Shown: positions 18,290 to 26,972, numbered from the stretch's first letter. The stretch: DNA of 64,000 bases from Streptomyces laurentii (GCA_002355495.1 AP017424.1:6203501-6267500), one strand, 5' to 3'. Notes: generated by a model not told the origin, from the sequence alone. Numbers and translations are program-made.

Positions 18290-20080
18290 TCAGTCCTCCG
18301 GCATCACCGACCAGGTCACCGTCCGGCGCCCAGCCGGATGGGTGGCCCCTCGACCCGGAAGATCAGACGGCTCGCGGTCCTTCGCGAGCCGCTCCAGCGA
18401 CACCGGGTCCGGCTCCGGGTGCGGCGCGCATGACGCGCGCCGCACCGGCGTCTTCTGGGCCGTGTACGCGGACGGATCCGCGTGCGGCCCCATCGCGGCC
18501 AGAGGTGCCGCCGTCTCGGCCTCCTCCTCCGCGCTCGCCCCGTCGCCGCCCATCGCCTCGTCGGGCACCTCGCCCGTCAGCAGATAGCGCTCCAGATAGC
18601 CGTTCACACAGGCGTTGGGGCCGCCTCCGGTGCCGTGCGTCCCGGCACCCCGCTCGGTCACCAGCGCGGAACCCGCCAGCCGGCGGTGGAGTTCGAGCGC
18701 CCCCTCGTATGGTGTCGCGGCGTCGCGTTCGGCCGCGAGGATCAGCACCGGCGGCAGCACTCCCGGACCGGTGCGCACGTCCAGCGGTTCCTGGCGCGGC
18801 GCGGGCCAGTACGCGCAGGGCAGGTTCGCCCACACGTTGTCCCAGGTCTCGAACGGGGCGCGGCGCGCGAGCCGGGTGTTGTCGTGGTCCCAGACGGCGA
18901 AGTCCTCCGGCCACGGGCCGTCGTTGCACTCCACGGCCGTGTAGACGGCGGTCCCGTTCCCCGGATCGGCGTCCTTCGTGACCTCCGGATCGACGGGGTC
19001 GGGAGCGGCCTGGGTCACCAGCGGCTTCGGATCGCCCTTCAGATACGCCCCGAGCGCGCCCGCCCGGGCCGGCCAGAACCGGTCGTCGTACAGTGCCGCG
19101 AGCATCGCCCGGTGCAACTGCCCCGGCCCGACCCGGTCGTCCGCCGGGTGCGCGGCGAGCCGGGCGCGCACCTTCTCGTAACGGCGGGCGACCTCGGCGG
19201 CCGTCGTCCCCAGCCCGTACACCTTGTCGTGCCGGGCCGCCCAGGTACGGAAGTCCTCCCAGCGCTGCTCGAAGGCGAGCGACTGGTCGAGGTTGCTCTC
19301 GTACCAGATCTTGCCCGGCGCCGGGTTCACGGGCGCGTCGAAGACCATCCGGCGTACGTGGTGCGGGAACAGCGTCGCGTACAGGGCGCCGAAGTACGTG
19401 CCGTACGAGGCGCCCATGAACGTCAGCCGCCGCTCGCCGAGCGCCGCCCGCAGCACCTCCAGGTCGCGGGCGTTGTTGAGCGAGTGGTAGTGCCGCAGGG
19501 CCGGGCCGGTGCGCTCCGCGCAGCCCCGCGCGTACGCCTTGGCGCGGGCGATCCGCTCCCGCTTGAAGTCCTCCGGGGGCTCCGACGGCGCGAGCGACGG
19601 CCCCTGCTGGCGGTCGGCCGGGGCCTGGCAGGACACCGGCGCGGACCGGGCCACGCCGCGCGGGGCGTAGCCGACCAGGTCGTACGCGGCGGCGATGCGC
19701 TTGAAGACGGGCAGTTCGGCGGCGAGCGGGAAGAAGGTGGAGGAGGCGCCGGGGCCGCCCGGGTTGTAGACGAGCGCGCCCTGCCGCTTCGCCTCCGGGC
19801 CGGCGGCCCTCACCCGGCTGACCGTCAGCGGGACGCGGGTGCCGTCCGGTTGCGCGTAGTCGAGCGGGACCTCCACGGTCCCGCACTCCACCGGCTCCGG
19901 CAGTTTCTCGGCCGCCGGGCACGCCCCGAACCGGATGCCCCGCGCCGCCGCGACCCGCACCGCGACCGCGACGCCCAGGCTTTCGGCGGACGGGGCCGGC
20001 CCGCCCGGCGCGGCCGCGGCGGGGGTGGCGACGGCGGCCGGGGTGAGGAGGGCGGACAACAGCAGCGCGACCGGCTTCAT
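18290..20080 (-). CDS. Secreted alpha/beta-hydrolase, tripeptidyl aminopeptidase (TAP) family
   Basis: 596 residues. A Sec signal peptide (first 24 residues, ending AAAAPGG) is followed by an alpha/beta-hydrolase core: oxyanion segment YNPGGPGASS, nucleophile in GASYGTYFG, Asp in AAERDAATP and His in GAGTHGTGGG, close to the C-terminal TAP domain. Members are exported serine peptidases removing N-terminal tripeptides, and some are esterases. After the TAP domain there is an unusual acidic then basic tail of about 90 residues. The start at 20080 is supported by GAAGGA 7 bases upstream. It is a single gene with a shared hairpin at its end. Confidence 0.88.
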   Translation of the reverse strand: MKPVALLLSALLTPAAVATPAAAAPGGPAPSAESLGVAVAVRVAAARGIRFGACPAAEKLPEPVECGTVEVPLDYAQPDGTRVPLTVSRVRAAGPEAKRQGALVYNPGGPGASSTFFPLAAELPVFKRIAAAYDLVGYAPRGVARSAPVSCQAPADRQQGPSLAPSEPPEDFKRERIARAKAYARGCAERTGPALRHYHSLNNARDLEVLRAALGERRLTFMGASYGTYFGALYATLFPHHVRRMVFDAPVNPAPGKIWYESNLDQSLAFEQRWEDFRTWAARHDKVYGLGTTAAEVARRYEKVRARLAAHPADDRVGPGQLHRAMLAALYDDRFWPARAGALGAYLKGDPKPLVTQAAPDPVDPEVTKDADPGNGTAVYTAVECNDGPWPEDFAVWDHDNTRLARRAPFETWDNVWANLPCAYWPAPRQEPLDVRTGPGVLPPVLILAAERDAATPYEGALELHRRLAGSALVTERGAGTHGTGGGPNACVNGYLERYLLTGEVPDEAMGGDGASAEEEAETAAPLAAMGPHADPSAYTAQKTPVRRASCAPHPEPDPVSLERLAKDREPSDLPGRGATHPAGRRTVTWSVMPED

Positions 20081-20276
20081 GGGGGATCCTTCGAGGAGAC
20101 CTTCCGGCGGGGGCGGGACAGACGCCTCCCAGGGGGAGGGTTCGCCGCCGGGGCGGCGCTGTAAAGCACCGTCGGCGGGTGTCGCCGCACTGTCCCCGGA
20201 ACGCCGCACGCGGCGGAAGCGCGGGGAGGGACGCGCGCCCCCGGCGTGCGCTGTCCCGGGCTCTTGGCGTCCGACC

Positions 20277-20307
20277 TTGACCTTGACACGGTGACAAGCC
20301 CTTCACT
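20277..20307 (+). promoter_or_regulatory. MerR-type promoter with dyad operator for the HEAT operon
   Basis: TTGACC (20277-20282) and TTCACT (20302-20307) are spaced 19 bases, the long spacer typical of MerR-controlled promoters. A 17-base near-perfect palindrome at 20282-20298 (arms CTTGaCAC / GTGaCAAG, one mismatched pair) fills the spacer. The -10 is poor, as expected if an activator must distort the DNA. The second gene of this operon encodes a MerR protein, so autoregulation is likely. Confidence 0.5.
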
Positions 20308-20328
20308 GGGCCGCAGGAGGTGGCCCAC

Positions 20329-21084
20329 ATGACCATGTCGGCATCGGCATCCGTGCCAGAAGAAGACGCCAAGAAGGCGTCCGTGCTCCGGGGGCTGGAG
20401 CATCCCGACGCGTCGGTCCGGGTCCGGGCGGCACTGGCGATCGGTTCGCGCCCCGACGCGGGGTACGTCGCGCCGCTGATCGAGCGGTGCCGGGTCGAAC
20501 CCGACTTCTCCGTACGGGAGACGCTGACCTGGGCACTGACCCGCCACGCGGCCGACGCGACGGTTCCGCCGCTCGTCGCCGAGGTCCGCTCGGACCGGCC
20601 GCGGGCGCGGAGCCAGGCACTGCACACGCTGTCCAAGATCGGGGACCGGCGGGCGTGGCCGGTGATCACCCCGGCGCTGCTCGCGGACTCCGACGTCGAG
20701 GTGGCCCGCACCGCCTGGCGGGCGGCGGCCGTGCTCGTACCCGAGGGGGAGGAGCGGGCGCTCGCCGTAGAGTTGGCGAAACGGTTGGGGTGGGGAGCGC
20801 ACGACACGCAACTGAGTCTCAGCCGGGCGCTGATCGCGCTCGGCGAGGTGATGCTGCCGCTCCTGGCGGCGGCGGAGACGGACCCCGATCCCGACGTGCG
20901 CGCGCACGCGGGGGCCACGGTGAGGCTGTGGCGCGACCCGGACGCCGGATTCGCCTCGGCCGTCGAGGAGGCGAAGCGGGTCGTGGCCCTGGGCGGGCAG
21001 GCCGGCGGGGATTCGGGCGCGTCGGGTTCGGGCGCGTCGGGTTCAGGCGAGGGCGAGGGCGAGGGCGAGGCGGAGGGGCGGTAG
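20329..21084 (+). CDS. HEAT-repeat protein, partner of the MerR-HEAT regulator
   Basis: 251 residues, cytoplasmic. It consists almost wholly of HEAT/PBS-lyase-type helical repeats of about 31 residues, for example from LEHPDASVRVRAALAIG, DFSVRETLTWALTRH, RPRARSQALHTLSKIG and DSDVEVARTAWRAAA. It ends in a Gly/Ser/Glu-rich tail with GEGEGEGE. No catalytic domain is visible, so it is probably a binding scaffold. The ATG at 20329 is supported by AGGAGG at 20315-20320. The MerR-HEAT gene begins 3 bases after the stop, so the two are cotranscribed and probably work together. What it binds is unknown. Confidence 0.75.
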   Translation: MTMSASASVPEEDAKKASVLRGLEHPDASVRVRAALAIGSRPDAGYVAPLIERCRVEPDFSVRETLTWALTRHAADATVPPLVAEVRSDRPRARSQALHTLSKIGDRRAWPVITPALLADSDVEVARTAWRAAAVLVPEGEERALAVELAKRLGWGAHDTQLSLSRALIALGEVMLPLLAAAETDPDPDVRAHAGATVRLWRDPDAGFASAVEEAKRVVALGGQAGGDSGASGSGASGSGEGEGEGEAEGR

Positions 21085-21087
21085 ACG

Positions 21088-22107
21088 GTGCTGATCGGTG
21101 AGGTCGCGCGACGGTCCGGGGTGAGCGCCCGCATGCTGCGGCACTACGAGGCGCTCGGCCTGGTGCGGCCGACCGGCCGTACCGGCTCGGACTACAGGGA
21201 GTACTCCGCCGAGAACATCCGGCGGATCTTCCACATCGAGAGCCTGCGGTCCCTCGGCCTGTCGCTGCGCGACGTCGGACGCGCGCTCGACGACCCCGGC
21301 TTCGCGCCCGCCGGGCTCGTCGACGACCTCGTCCGCCGTACGCGGGAACGCATCGCGGCGGAGACGGAACTGCTCACGCGGCTGCGCCGGATCGACGCGG
21401 CCGAGCCCGAGGACTGGGAGGACGTCCTCCAGATCACCGCGCTGCTCCAGGCGCTGGGCTCGGAGAGCCCGAAGGCGCGGCAGCGCGCTGCCCTGTCGGC
21501 GGCCGAGGAGGTCCCCGTACCGGTGGAGGCCCTGGTCGAGGCGGTCCTGCGGGAGCCGGACCCGAACGTCGCCGGTGCCCTGCGCTGGGCGCTCGTCCCC
21601 GCGGGCGAGGAGGCGGCCGTGCTGCTCGCGCGGGGGCTCGACGCGACGGAGGCCGAGGTACGCGTCCGGGCCGTCCGTTCCCTCGCCGAGATCCCGGGCG
21701 ACGCGGCGACCGCCCTGCTCCACGAGGCCCTCGCGCATCACGACGGGGCCGTGCGCGGGTACGCGGCCCTCGCGCTCGGCGCGCGGGGCGTGGCCGACGC
21801 CGTACCGACCCTCGTCGACCTGATCGTCGAGGGCCGCAACGACGTCGACGCCGCCGACGCGCTGGGCGCGCTTGCGCACGAGGCCGCGCCGGCGGAGCGG
21901 ATCACGGCCGCGCTCGTCGGCCGCCTCGCCGCCGGCACCCTGGAGCCCCCGGCGCGCCGGCGGCTCACCCAGGCGCTCGCCGACATCCCCGGGCCCGCGG
22001 CCGTCCGCGCGCTCGAAGCGCTGTCCGACGACGAGGACCGGGAAGTGTCCCTGACGGCCACGGCGGTGCTGAGGCTGCGGGACGTACAGACGCGTCCGGG
22101 GCCGTGA
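21088..22107 (+). CDS. MerR-family regulator fused to HEAT repeats
   Basis: 339 residues. Residues 1-70 are a complete MerR winged-helix domain (LIGEVARRSGVSARMLRHYE, then REYSAENIRRI and SLGLSLRDVG), followed by the coiled-coil dimerisation helix at about 78-120. Instead of a small-molecule effector domain, the C-terminal two thirds are HEAT repeats (for example EPDPNVAGALRWAL, EAEVRVRAVRSLAEIPG, DGAVRGYAALALGARG). The effector input is therefore probably a protein, possibly the HEAT protein encoded just upstream. The GTG start lies 3 bases after the preceding stop. Confidence 0.85.
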   Translation: MLIGEVARRSGVSARMLRHYEALGLVRPTGRTGSDYREYSAENIRRIFHIESLRSLGLSLRDVGRALDDPGFAPAGLVDDLVRRTRERIAAETELLTRLRRIDAAEPEDWEDVLQITALLQALGSESPKARQRAALSAAEEVPVPVEALVEAVLREPDPNVAGALRWALVPAGEEAAVLLARGLDATEAEVRVRAVRSLAEIPGDAATALLHEALAHHDGAVRGYAALALGARGVADAVPTLVDLIVEGRNDVDAADALGALAHEAAPAERITAALVGRLAAGTLEPPARRRLTQALADIPGPAAVRALEALSDDEDREVSLTATAVLRLRDVQTRPGP

Positions 22108-22132
22108 GCCCGCGCGCGTGAGCCCCAGGTGA

Positions 22133-23554
22133 CTACCGCCTTCTGCCGCCGACCGGCCGCACCGCCGTACGGAGCCGGTGGGCGAGCCGGGCGGCCGGGC
22201 CCGGCGGGCGGGTGCCCGCCCGTTCGCGCCACCAGGCGACGAGCAGCCGGCGCGCGGCCGGGTCCTCGGGACGGCCGGAGACCAGCAGTTCCTCGGCGAA
22301 GTCGAGGGCGTCGTGCCGGTATCCGTCGGTCATGGGCTGCGTACGGGCGTACGCGAGGAACGCCGGCCGGTAGTCCGCGCCCAGGATCTCCGGCAGTTCC
22401 GGCGCCACCTTCGCCACCACGTCGGCCCGCTTGCCCGCGAGCGCCCGGCTCTGCACCCCGAGCCGCCGGACGTCGAACCCCTCGGGCGCCGGGGTCCCCG
22501 CCACCAGAGCCGAGAGCAGCGCCGTCTCCGCGAGCCCGACCCGCTGCCGGGCGCGCAGGGTGCCGGCCGGGTCGGGCTCGCGCCGGATGGCGTGCGCGAC
22601 GGGTGTCGCGGCCGGCACGGCCCGAGGGGCGTGGACGGGTACCGCGGGCGGCATCGCACCGCCCGAGACCCGGGCGCCCGCGCCGATCAGCAGCGGCCGC
22701 GGGCGTGCCGCGAGCACCGTCGTACGGATCGCGTCGAGTTCGGCGGCCAGCTCCTCGCGCGCGGGGAAGTGGTCGTCCCGTTCGAGCAGGACGCCCGGTG
22801 GGGAGACCCGGGAGGCGAGGTCCGCCAGGATGTCGAGGACTGGCCGCGGCACCGGGTGGGCGTGCGTGTCGTGCCACACCCCGTCCCGCTCCAGACCGCC
22901 CGCGACGTGCACGTACGCGAGGGCGTCCAGCGGCAGCCCGGACAGGGCCTCGGCCGGGTCCTCGCCCCGGTTGACGTGGTTGGTGTACAGATTGGCGACG
23001 TCGATCAGGAGCCGTACCCCCGTACGGTCCACCAGCTCGGTCAGGAACTGCGCCTCCGTCAGTTCCTCGTCCGGCCAGGCGATCAGGGCCGCGATGTTCT
23101 CCAGGGCCAGCGGCACCGGCAGCGCGTCCTGCGCGATCCGCACGTTCTCGCACAGCACGTCGAGCGCGTCCCGGGTGCGCGGCACCGGCAGCAGATGGCC
23201 CGCCTCCAGCTGCGGCGTCGCGGTCACGGGCCCCCCGGCCCGTACGAACGCCACGTGTTCCGTCACCAGCGGCGCGCCCAGCGCCTCCGCCTTCCGCGCG
23301 AGCGCCGCGAGCCGGCCGGCGTCCGGCCGGTCGGCGCCGCCGAGCCCCAGCGACACGCCGTGCGGGACGACGGTCGTCCCCCGCGCCCGCAACCGGGCCA
23401 GCGAGTCGGGCAGGTGGTCGACGCAGAGGTTCTCCGCGACCACCTCGACCCAGTCGATCCCGGGCAGCGCCTCGACCGCGTCCGCGATCTCCGGCCGCCA
23501 CCCGATGCCGACCCCCAGATCCACGTACGCGCGTGCCTTCCCCGATTCCCCCAT
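22133..23554 (-). CDS. DUF692 (MNIO, multinuclear iron oxidase) family protein with fused C-terminal helical domain
   Basis: 473 residues. Residues 8 to about 290 form a TIM-barrel DUF692 domain with the metal ligands expected of MNIO enzymes: GVGIGWR start, VVPHGVSL, TEHVAF, LALENI, LLIDVANLYTNHVN, YVHVAGG, WHDTHAHPV and LLERDDHF. After a Pro/Ala-rich linker (290-345) comes a helical domain of about 110 residues (LSALVAGTPAPEGFDVRRLG, AGKRADVVAKVAPELPEILG) resembling the DUF2063-type partner proteins of MNIO systems. Characterised relatives modify cysteines or other residues in peptides. No precursor peptide is evident beside it. The ATG at 23554 follows a GGGGG ribosome site. Confidence 0.85.
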   Translation of the reverse strand: MGESGKARAYVDLGVGIGWRPEIADAVEALPGIDWVEVVAENLCVDHLPDSLARLRARGTTVVPHGVSLGLGGADRPDAGRLAALARKAEALGAPLVTEHVAFVRAGGPVTATPQLEAGHLLPVPRTRDALDVLCENVRIAQDALPVPLALENIAALIAWPDEELTEAQFLTELVDRTGVRLLIDVANLYTNHVNRGEDPAEALSGLPLDALAYVHVAGGLERDGVWHDTHAHPVPRPVLDILADLASRVSPPGVLLERDDHFPAREELAAELDAIRTTVLAARPRPLLIGAGARVSGGAMPPAVPVHAPRAVPAATPVAHAIRREPDPAGTLRARQRVGLAETALLSALVAGTPAPEGFDVRRLGVQSRALAGKRADVVAKVAPELPEILGADYRPAFLAYARTQPMTDGYRHDALDFAEELLVSGRPEDPAARRLLVAWWRERAGTRPPGPAARLAHRLRTAVRPVGGRRR

Positions 23555-23711
23555 GCCGTTGTCCCCCTTCTCGGCCGTGCGGTCTCTGAGCTGATGGCCC
23601 GGAACCAAACGTTCGAATCCGGATCAAGAGACGTTCAGAGCTTCATTTGAGGTTCGCTGCCGTGTACGGTCCCACAGGCCCCGGCAGCCCCGCCGGGACT
23701 CTGCGTCACCC

Positions 23712-23759
23712 GGTTCTCCGGGTTAGGCGTCGGCCGGTTCTCCGGGTTAGGCGTCGGCC
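23712..23759. repeat. Perfect 24-bp tandem duplication over a stop codon
   Basis: Two identical 24-base copies (23712-23735 and 23736-23759) each contain the last Ala-Asp-Ala codons and the TAA stop of the peptidyl-tRNA hydrolase gene. The translated product is unchanged because the first stop met in translation terminates it. Confidence 0.95.
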
Positions 23760-24496
23760 GAGAGGCCCGCGGCCGGGAACTCCGAGATCACGGTGTTCGA
23801 GCCCGGGGCGATCTCCGTGAAGCCGGCGTCCCGGACCACCGGGAGGTCGCTCGCCGACAGGCGCGCCCAGCGTTCCGGGGAGGCCGTACGGACGGCGAGC
23901 GGGAAGCCGGCCGCGCGCCAGGCCGCGCGGGCCGGGTCCGGCAGGCGCCACCACAGGAGCTGGGCGCCGTGGCCGGCCTGGGCCATCGTCTTGCCCGCCG
24001 ACATGTCGAGCCGCGGGTTCAGCCACAGCACCGCCGCGCCCTCCGGGACGGGGCCCGGCTCGGCCGGGTCGTCGAGGTCGGTGCCCGACACCTGGAGCTT
24101 GGCCAGCTCCTTGGGCCAGCCGTCCAGCGGGATCGGCGGGAAGACGTGCACCTCGGCCGGCGCCGGCCTCTCGGTCCCGCCCGCTTCATCCGCCTTGTCC
24201 GTCTCATTCGAGCCGTCTCCGGTCGCCGGACCGGTCACGGTGATGCCGGGCAGCCCCGCCGCCTTGCGCCACTCCGCGCCGCGCGCCCGGCGCACCACCT
24301 TGCGGATCCGGGCGTCCTGCCAGTCCGTCATGGCCTGCGCCCAGGGCCCCTCGCCGAGCGACCGTTCGTCGGACAGGATCGTCAGGACCGCGCGGGCGGC
24401 CGTTTCCAGGGCGTCGGTACGGGCCGGGGGCGCGGCGCGTTCGATTCGTACCACCAAGGGGAGAACGAACTCGGGCTTTTCGTCACTGCTGCTCAC
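23747..24496 (-). CDS. Peptidyl-tRNA hydrolase 2 family protein
   Basis: 249 residues. The C-terminal half (about residues 155-245) is a PTH2 fold, recognised from LNPRLDMSAGKTMAQAGHGAQL-like sequence (split here as MSAGKTMAQAGHGA), where the Lys and the Gln/His helix match the PTH2 active-site region. The N-terminal 110 residues (ALETAARAVLTIL, RIRKVVRRARGAEWRKA) form an actinobacterial helical extension. PTH2 enzymes hydrolyse peptidyl-tRNA released from stalled ribosomes. Whether this Streptomyces form keeps that activity is unproven. It is divergent from the AIM24 gene with 74 bases between the starts. Confidence 0.75.
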   Translation of the reverse strand: MSSSDEKPEFVLPLVVRIERAAPPARTDALETAARAVLTILSDERSLGEGPWAQAMTDWQDARIRKVVRRARGAEWRKAAGLPGITVTGPATGDGSNETDKADEAGGTERPAPAEVHVFPPIPLDGWPKELAKLQVSGTDLDDPAEPGPVPEGAAVLWLNPRLDMSAGKTMAQAGHGAQLLWWRLPDPARAAWRAAGFPLAVRTASPERWARLSASDLPVVRDAGFTEIAPGSNTVISEFPAAGLSADA

Positions 24497-24570
24497 CCGG
24501 CAAGTCTGCCACCGCGTCCGCCGGGTCCCGCTCCCGGTTTTCTTGTGGGAACCGGCGCTTCCGGGACAGG

Positions 24571-25254
24571 ATGCCTCTCATGAAGAGTGATTTGTTCGCG
24601 AGTGAGCACCTCGCCGAGGCCGCCATGGTCCCGGGGATGACCCTGCAGAACGCCAAGTCGGTCAAGTACGCCGTCAATGGCGAGATGCACGCCCGGCAGG
24701 GCTCGATGGTCGCGTTCCGGGGGAATCTGCAGTTCGAGCACAAGAGCCAGGGCCTGGGCGGCCTGCTCAAGCGGGCCGTGACCGGCGAGGGCCTGGCGCT
24801 GATGGCCGTACGCGGTCAGGGCGAGGCGTGGTTCGCGCACGAGGCGCAGAACTGTTTCATCGTCGAGATCGAGCAGGGCGACTCACTGACCGTCAACGGC
24901 CGCAACGTCCTCTGCTTCGACGCCACCCTCCACTACGAGATCAAGACGGTGAAGGGCGCCGGCATGACCGGCGGCGGCCTGTTCAACAGCCTCTTCACCG
25001 GGTACGGCAAGCTCGCCCTGATGTGCGAGGGCACGCCGATCGTCATACCCGTCACGCCGGAGGCGCCGGTCTTCGTCGACACGGACGCCGTCGTCGGCTG
25101 GAGCGCCCAGCTCCAGACCTCGCTGCACCGCTCGCAGTCCTTCGGCTCGATGATGCGCGGCGGCTCGGGCGAGGCCGTGCAACTGCGCCTGGACGGCAAC
25201 GGCTTCGTCGTCGTCCGCCCGAGCGAGGCGACCCCGCAGAAGGCCGCGAACTGA
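24571..25254 (+). CDS. AIM24 family protein
   Basis: 227 residues, all beta-rich, with the glycine-rich blocks of the AIM24/TIGR00266 family: GEMHARQGSMVAFRG, GLGGLLKRAVTGEGL, GEAWFAHEA and FIVEIEQGDSLTVNG. It has no signal peptide and no membrane helix. The family is widespread, often encoded near stress or membrane genes, and has no assigned biochemistry in bacteria. The ATG at 24571 is preceded by GGGACAGG. The ABC transporter genes start 19 bases downstream in the same direction, so readthrough is likely. Confidence 0.85.
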   Translation: MPLMKSDLFASEHLAEAAMVPGMTLQNAKSVKYAVNGEMHARQGSMVAFRGNLQFEHKSQGLGGLLKRAVTGEGLALMAVRGQGEAWFAHEAQNCFIVEIEQGDSLTVNGRNVLCFDATLHYEIKTVKGAGMTGGGLFNSLFTGYGKLALMCEGTPIVIPVTPEAPVFVDTDAVVGWSAQLQTSLHRSQSFGSMMRGGSGEAVQLRLDGNGFVVVRPSEATPQKAAN

Positions 25255-25273
25255 CCGTCGTACGGGATCAGCG

Positions 25274-26116
25274 ATGAGGTTCGAGGGCGTCGGACGCCGC
25301 TACGGACCGCGCGGGCCGTGGGTGCTGCGCGAGGTGGGCATGGACCTGCCCGCCGGCACCCTCACCCGGGTCACCGGCGCCAACGGCACCGGGAAATCCA
25401 CCCTGTTACGGCTCGCGGCGGGCCTCGACGCGCCCGGCGAGGGCCGGATCACCGGCCGCCCGGCCCGTACCGCGTACGTCCCCGAACGCTTCCCCGCCGC
25501 CCTGCCGCTCACCGCCCTCGGCTACCTCGTCCACCTCGGCCGGATCCAGGGCCTCGACAGGCGTACGGCCCGGCGGCGGGCGGGGGAGTGGCTGGAGCGC
25601 TTCGGCGCCGGCGGCTACCGGGACACCCGGCTCGGCGAACTGTCCAAGGGCAGCAGCCAGAAGGTCGCCGTCGCCCAGGCCCTGCTCGCCGCGCCGGGCC
25701 TGCTCGTCCTCGACGAGGCATGGACGGGTCTCGATACGGGGGCCCGCAACGAACTCGACCAGGCGGTGAGGGAACGGACCGCCGCCGGTGGCCGCGTCCT
25801 CTTCGTCGACCACGATCCGAGGCGGCTGGCGGGCGAGCCGGACGCCGTGTGGACGGTGGCGGCGGGCCGCGTCACCCGTTTTGACGTCGAACCGCCCGTG
25901 GCCGAACTCCGGGTCCACATCACCGCCACTGCCGGCACCGGCGTCCCCGAGGGCTTGCCCACCGCGTACGTACGGCGCGACGGCGACCGACTGACCGTCA
26001 CGGCGGCCCCCTCCGCATCCGACGCCATCCTGCGCGCCCTGCTCGACGCGGGCTGGCACATCGACACCCTCCGCACCGGCACCCACACGACCGACGACGA
26101 GAGTGTCCGCGCATGA
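25274..26116 (+). CDS. ABC transporter ATP-binding protein (contains a TTA codon)
   Basis: 280 residues. Walker A is GANGTGKST at residues 35-43, the signature region LSKGSSQKVAVAQAL precedes Walker B LLVLDEAW, and the switch His is in LFVDHDPRR. The signature departs from the canonical LSGGQ. After residue 210 there is a short regulatory extension. It energises the membrane protein encoded by the next gene, which overlaps it by 4 bases (ATGA). Codon 45 (25406-25408), directly after Walker A, is the rare leucine codon TTA, so in Streptomyces its translation would depend on the developmental tRNA bldA. The cargo is unknown. Confidence 0.88.
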   Translation: MRFEGVGRRYGPRGPWVLREVGMDLPAGTLTRVTGANGTGKSTLLRLAAGLDAPGEGRITGRPARTAYVPERFPAALPLTALGYLVHLGRIQGLDRRTARRRAGEWLERFGAGGYRDTRLGELSKGSSQKVAVAQALLAAPGLLVLDEAWTGLDTGARNELDQAVRERTAAGGRVLFVDHDPRRLAGEPDAVWTVAAGRVTRFDVEPPVAELRVHITATAGTGVPEGLPTAYVRRDGDRLTVTAAPSASDAILRALLDAGWHIDTLRTGTHTTDDESVRA

Positions 26117-26769
26117 CGGCGTTGATCCGCTATCAGTCCGCCCTGCTGCTCCGCTCCCAGCGCTGGCTCGCGCCGTTCCTCGTGTACGCGGCCTTCGCCG
26201 CCGTCGGCATCCGCCCCGGGGACCCGGTGCTGGACTCCCTCGGGTACGCGGTCGCGGGCCTGGTGCCGGTGACGGCGTGGGTGGTCCGGATCTGCCTCGT
26301 CCAGGAGCCGCCCGCCGCCCGCGCCGTCACGGCGACCGCCGCCGGCCGCACCCGTGCCCACCTGGCCACGATCCTCACCGGAGCCCTGGCCGCACTCCTC
26401 GTCGGCGTCGTCACGGTCCTCGCCGTCACGACCATGGCCGACCGGCGCGGCCTCACCCCGCCGGCGGCGGGGATGGCGGGACTCGTGGCCGCCGCCGTCT
26501 GCGTCCTGACCGGCACGACCGTCGGCGCGCTCACCACCCGCCCGCTGATCCAGGCCCGCGGCTGGTCCCTGGCCGCTCTCCTGCTCGGCTCGCTGCTCGC
26601 CCTGGTCACCGCGGGCTCCCCGGCCCGCACCACCCTGACGGCCCTGACCACGGCGGCCCGCACGACCCCGGCCACCGCCCCGCACCCCTGGCCGGCCTTC
26701 CTCCTCGCCCTCACCCTCACGACGGCCTCCGTGACCCTCGCCTGCCGCGCCACGGCCTGGCGCCCATGA
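26113..26769 (+). CDS. ABC transporter permease-like membrane protein
   Basis: 218 residues with about six hydrophobic segments (roughly residues 14-32, 38-58, 84-106, 118-138, 152-172, 190-210) joined by very short loops. There is no recognisable conserved permease motif, but the 4-base overlap with the ATPase gene makes it the membrane half of the transporter. Its small size resembles ABC-2 exporter subunits of the two-gene type. Thr/Ala richness and short loops give no hint of the substrate. Confidence 0.75.
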   Translation: MTALIRYQSALLLRSQRWLAPFLVYAAFAAVGIRPGDPVLDSLGYAVAGLVPVTAWVVRICLVQEPPAARAVTATAAGRTRAHLATILTGALAALLVGVVTVLAVTTMADRRGLTPPAAGMAGLVAAAVCVLTGTTVGALTTRPLIQARGWSLAALLLGSLLALVTAGSPARTTLTALTTAARTTPATAPHPWPAFLLALTLTTASVTLACRATAWRP

Positions 26770-26880
26770 GCGCGCGGAGTCCCCATCCCGCCTCGGCCCG
26801 AGGCGGCCGACCGATCCCGCCGAACGGCTCGTCCTCGACTTGAGCAACGACTGGGCTTGGAAACGTTCTGGGAGACAAGC

Positions 26881-26913
26881 GCACCCCCTCACGCTGAGAA
26901 CGGGAGGGGGTGC
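26881..26913 (+). terminator. Terminator hairpin after the ABC genes
   Basis: GCACCCCCTC (26881-26890) pairs with GAGGGGGTGC (26904-26913) around a 13-base loop and is followed by ATCTT. The 110 bases between the permease stop and the hairpin contain nothing else recognisable. Confidence 0.6.
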
Positions 26914-26972
26914 ATCTTGGCATCAGCCGAGTTGCTCAGTGGGATGTCACCTCATGCGTGTCACCTTGAGGT

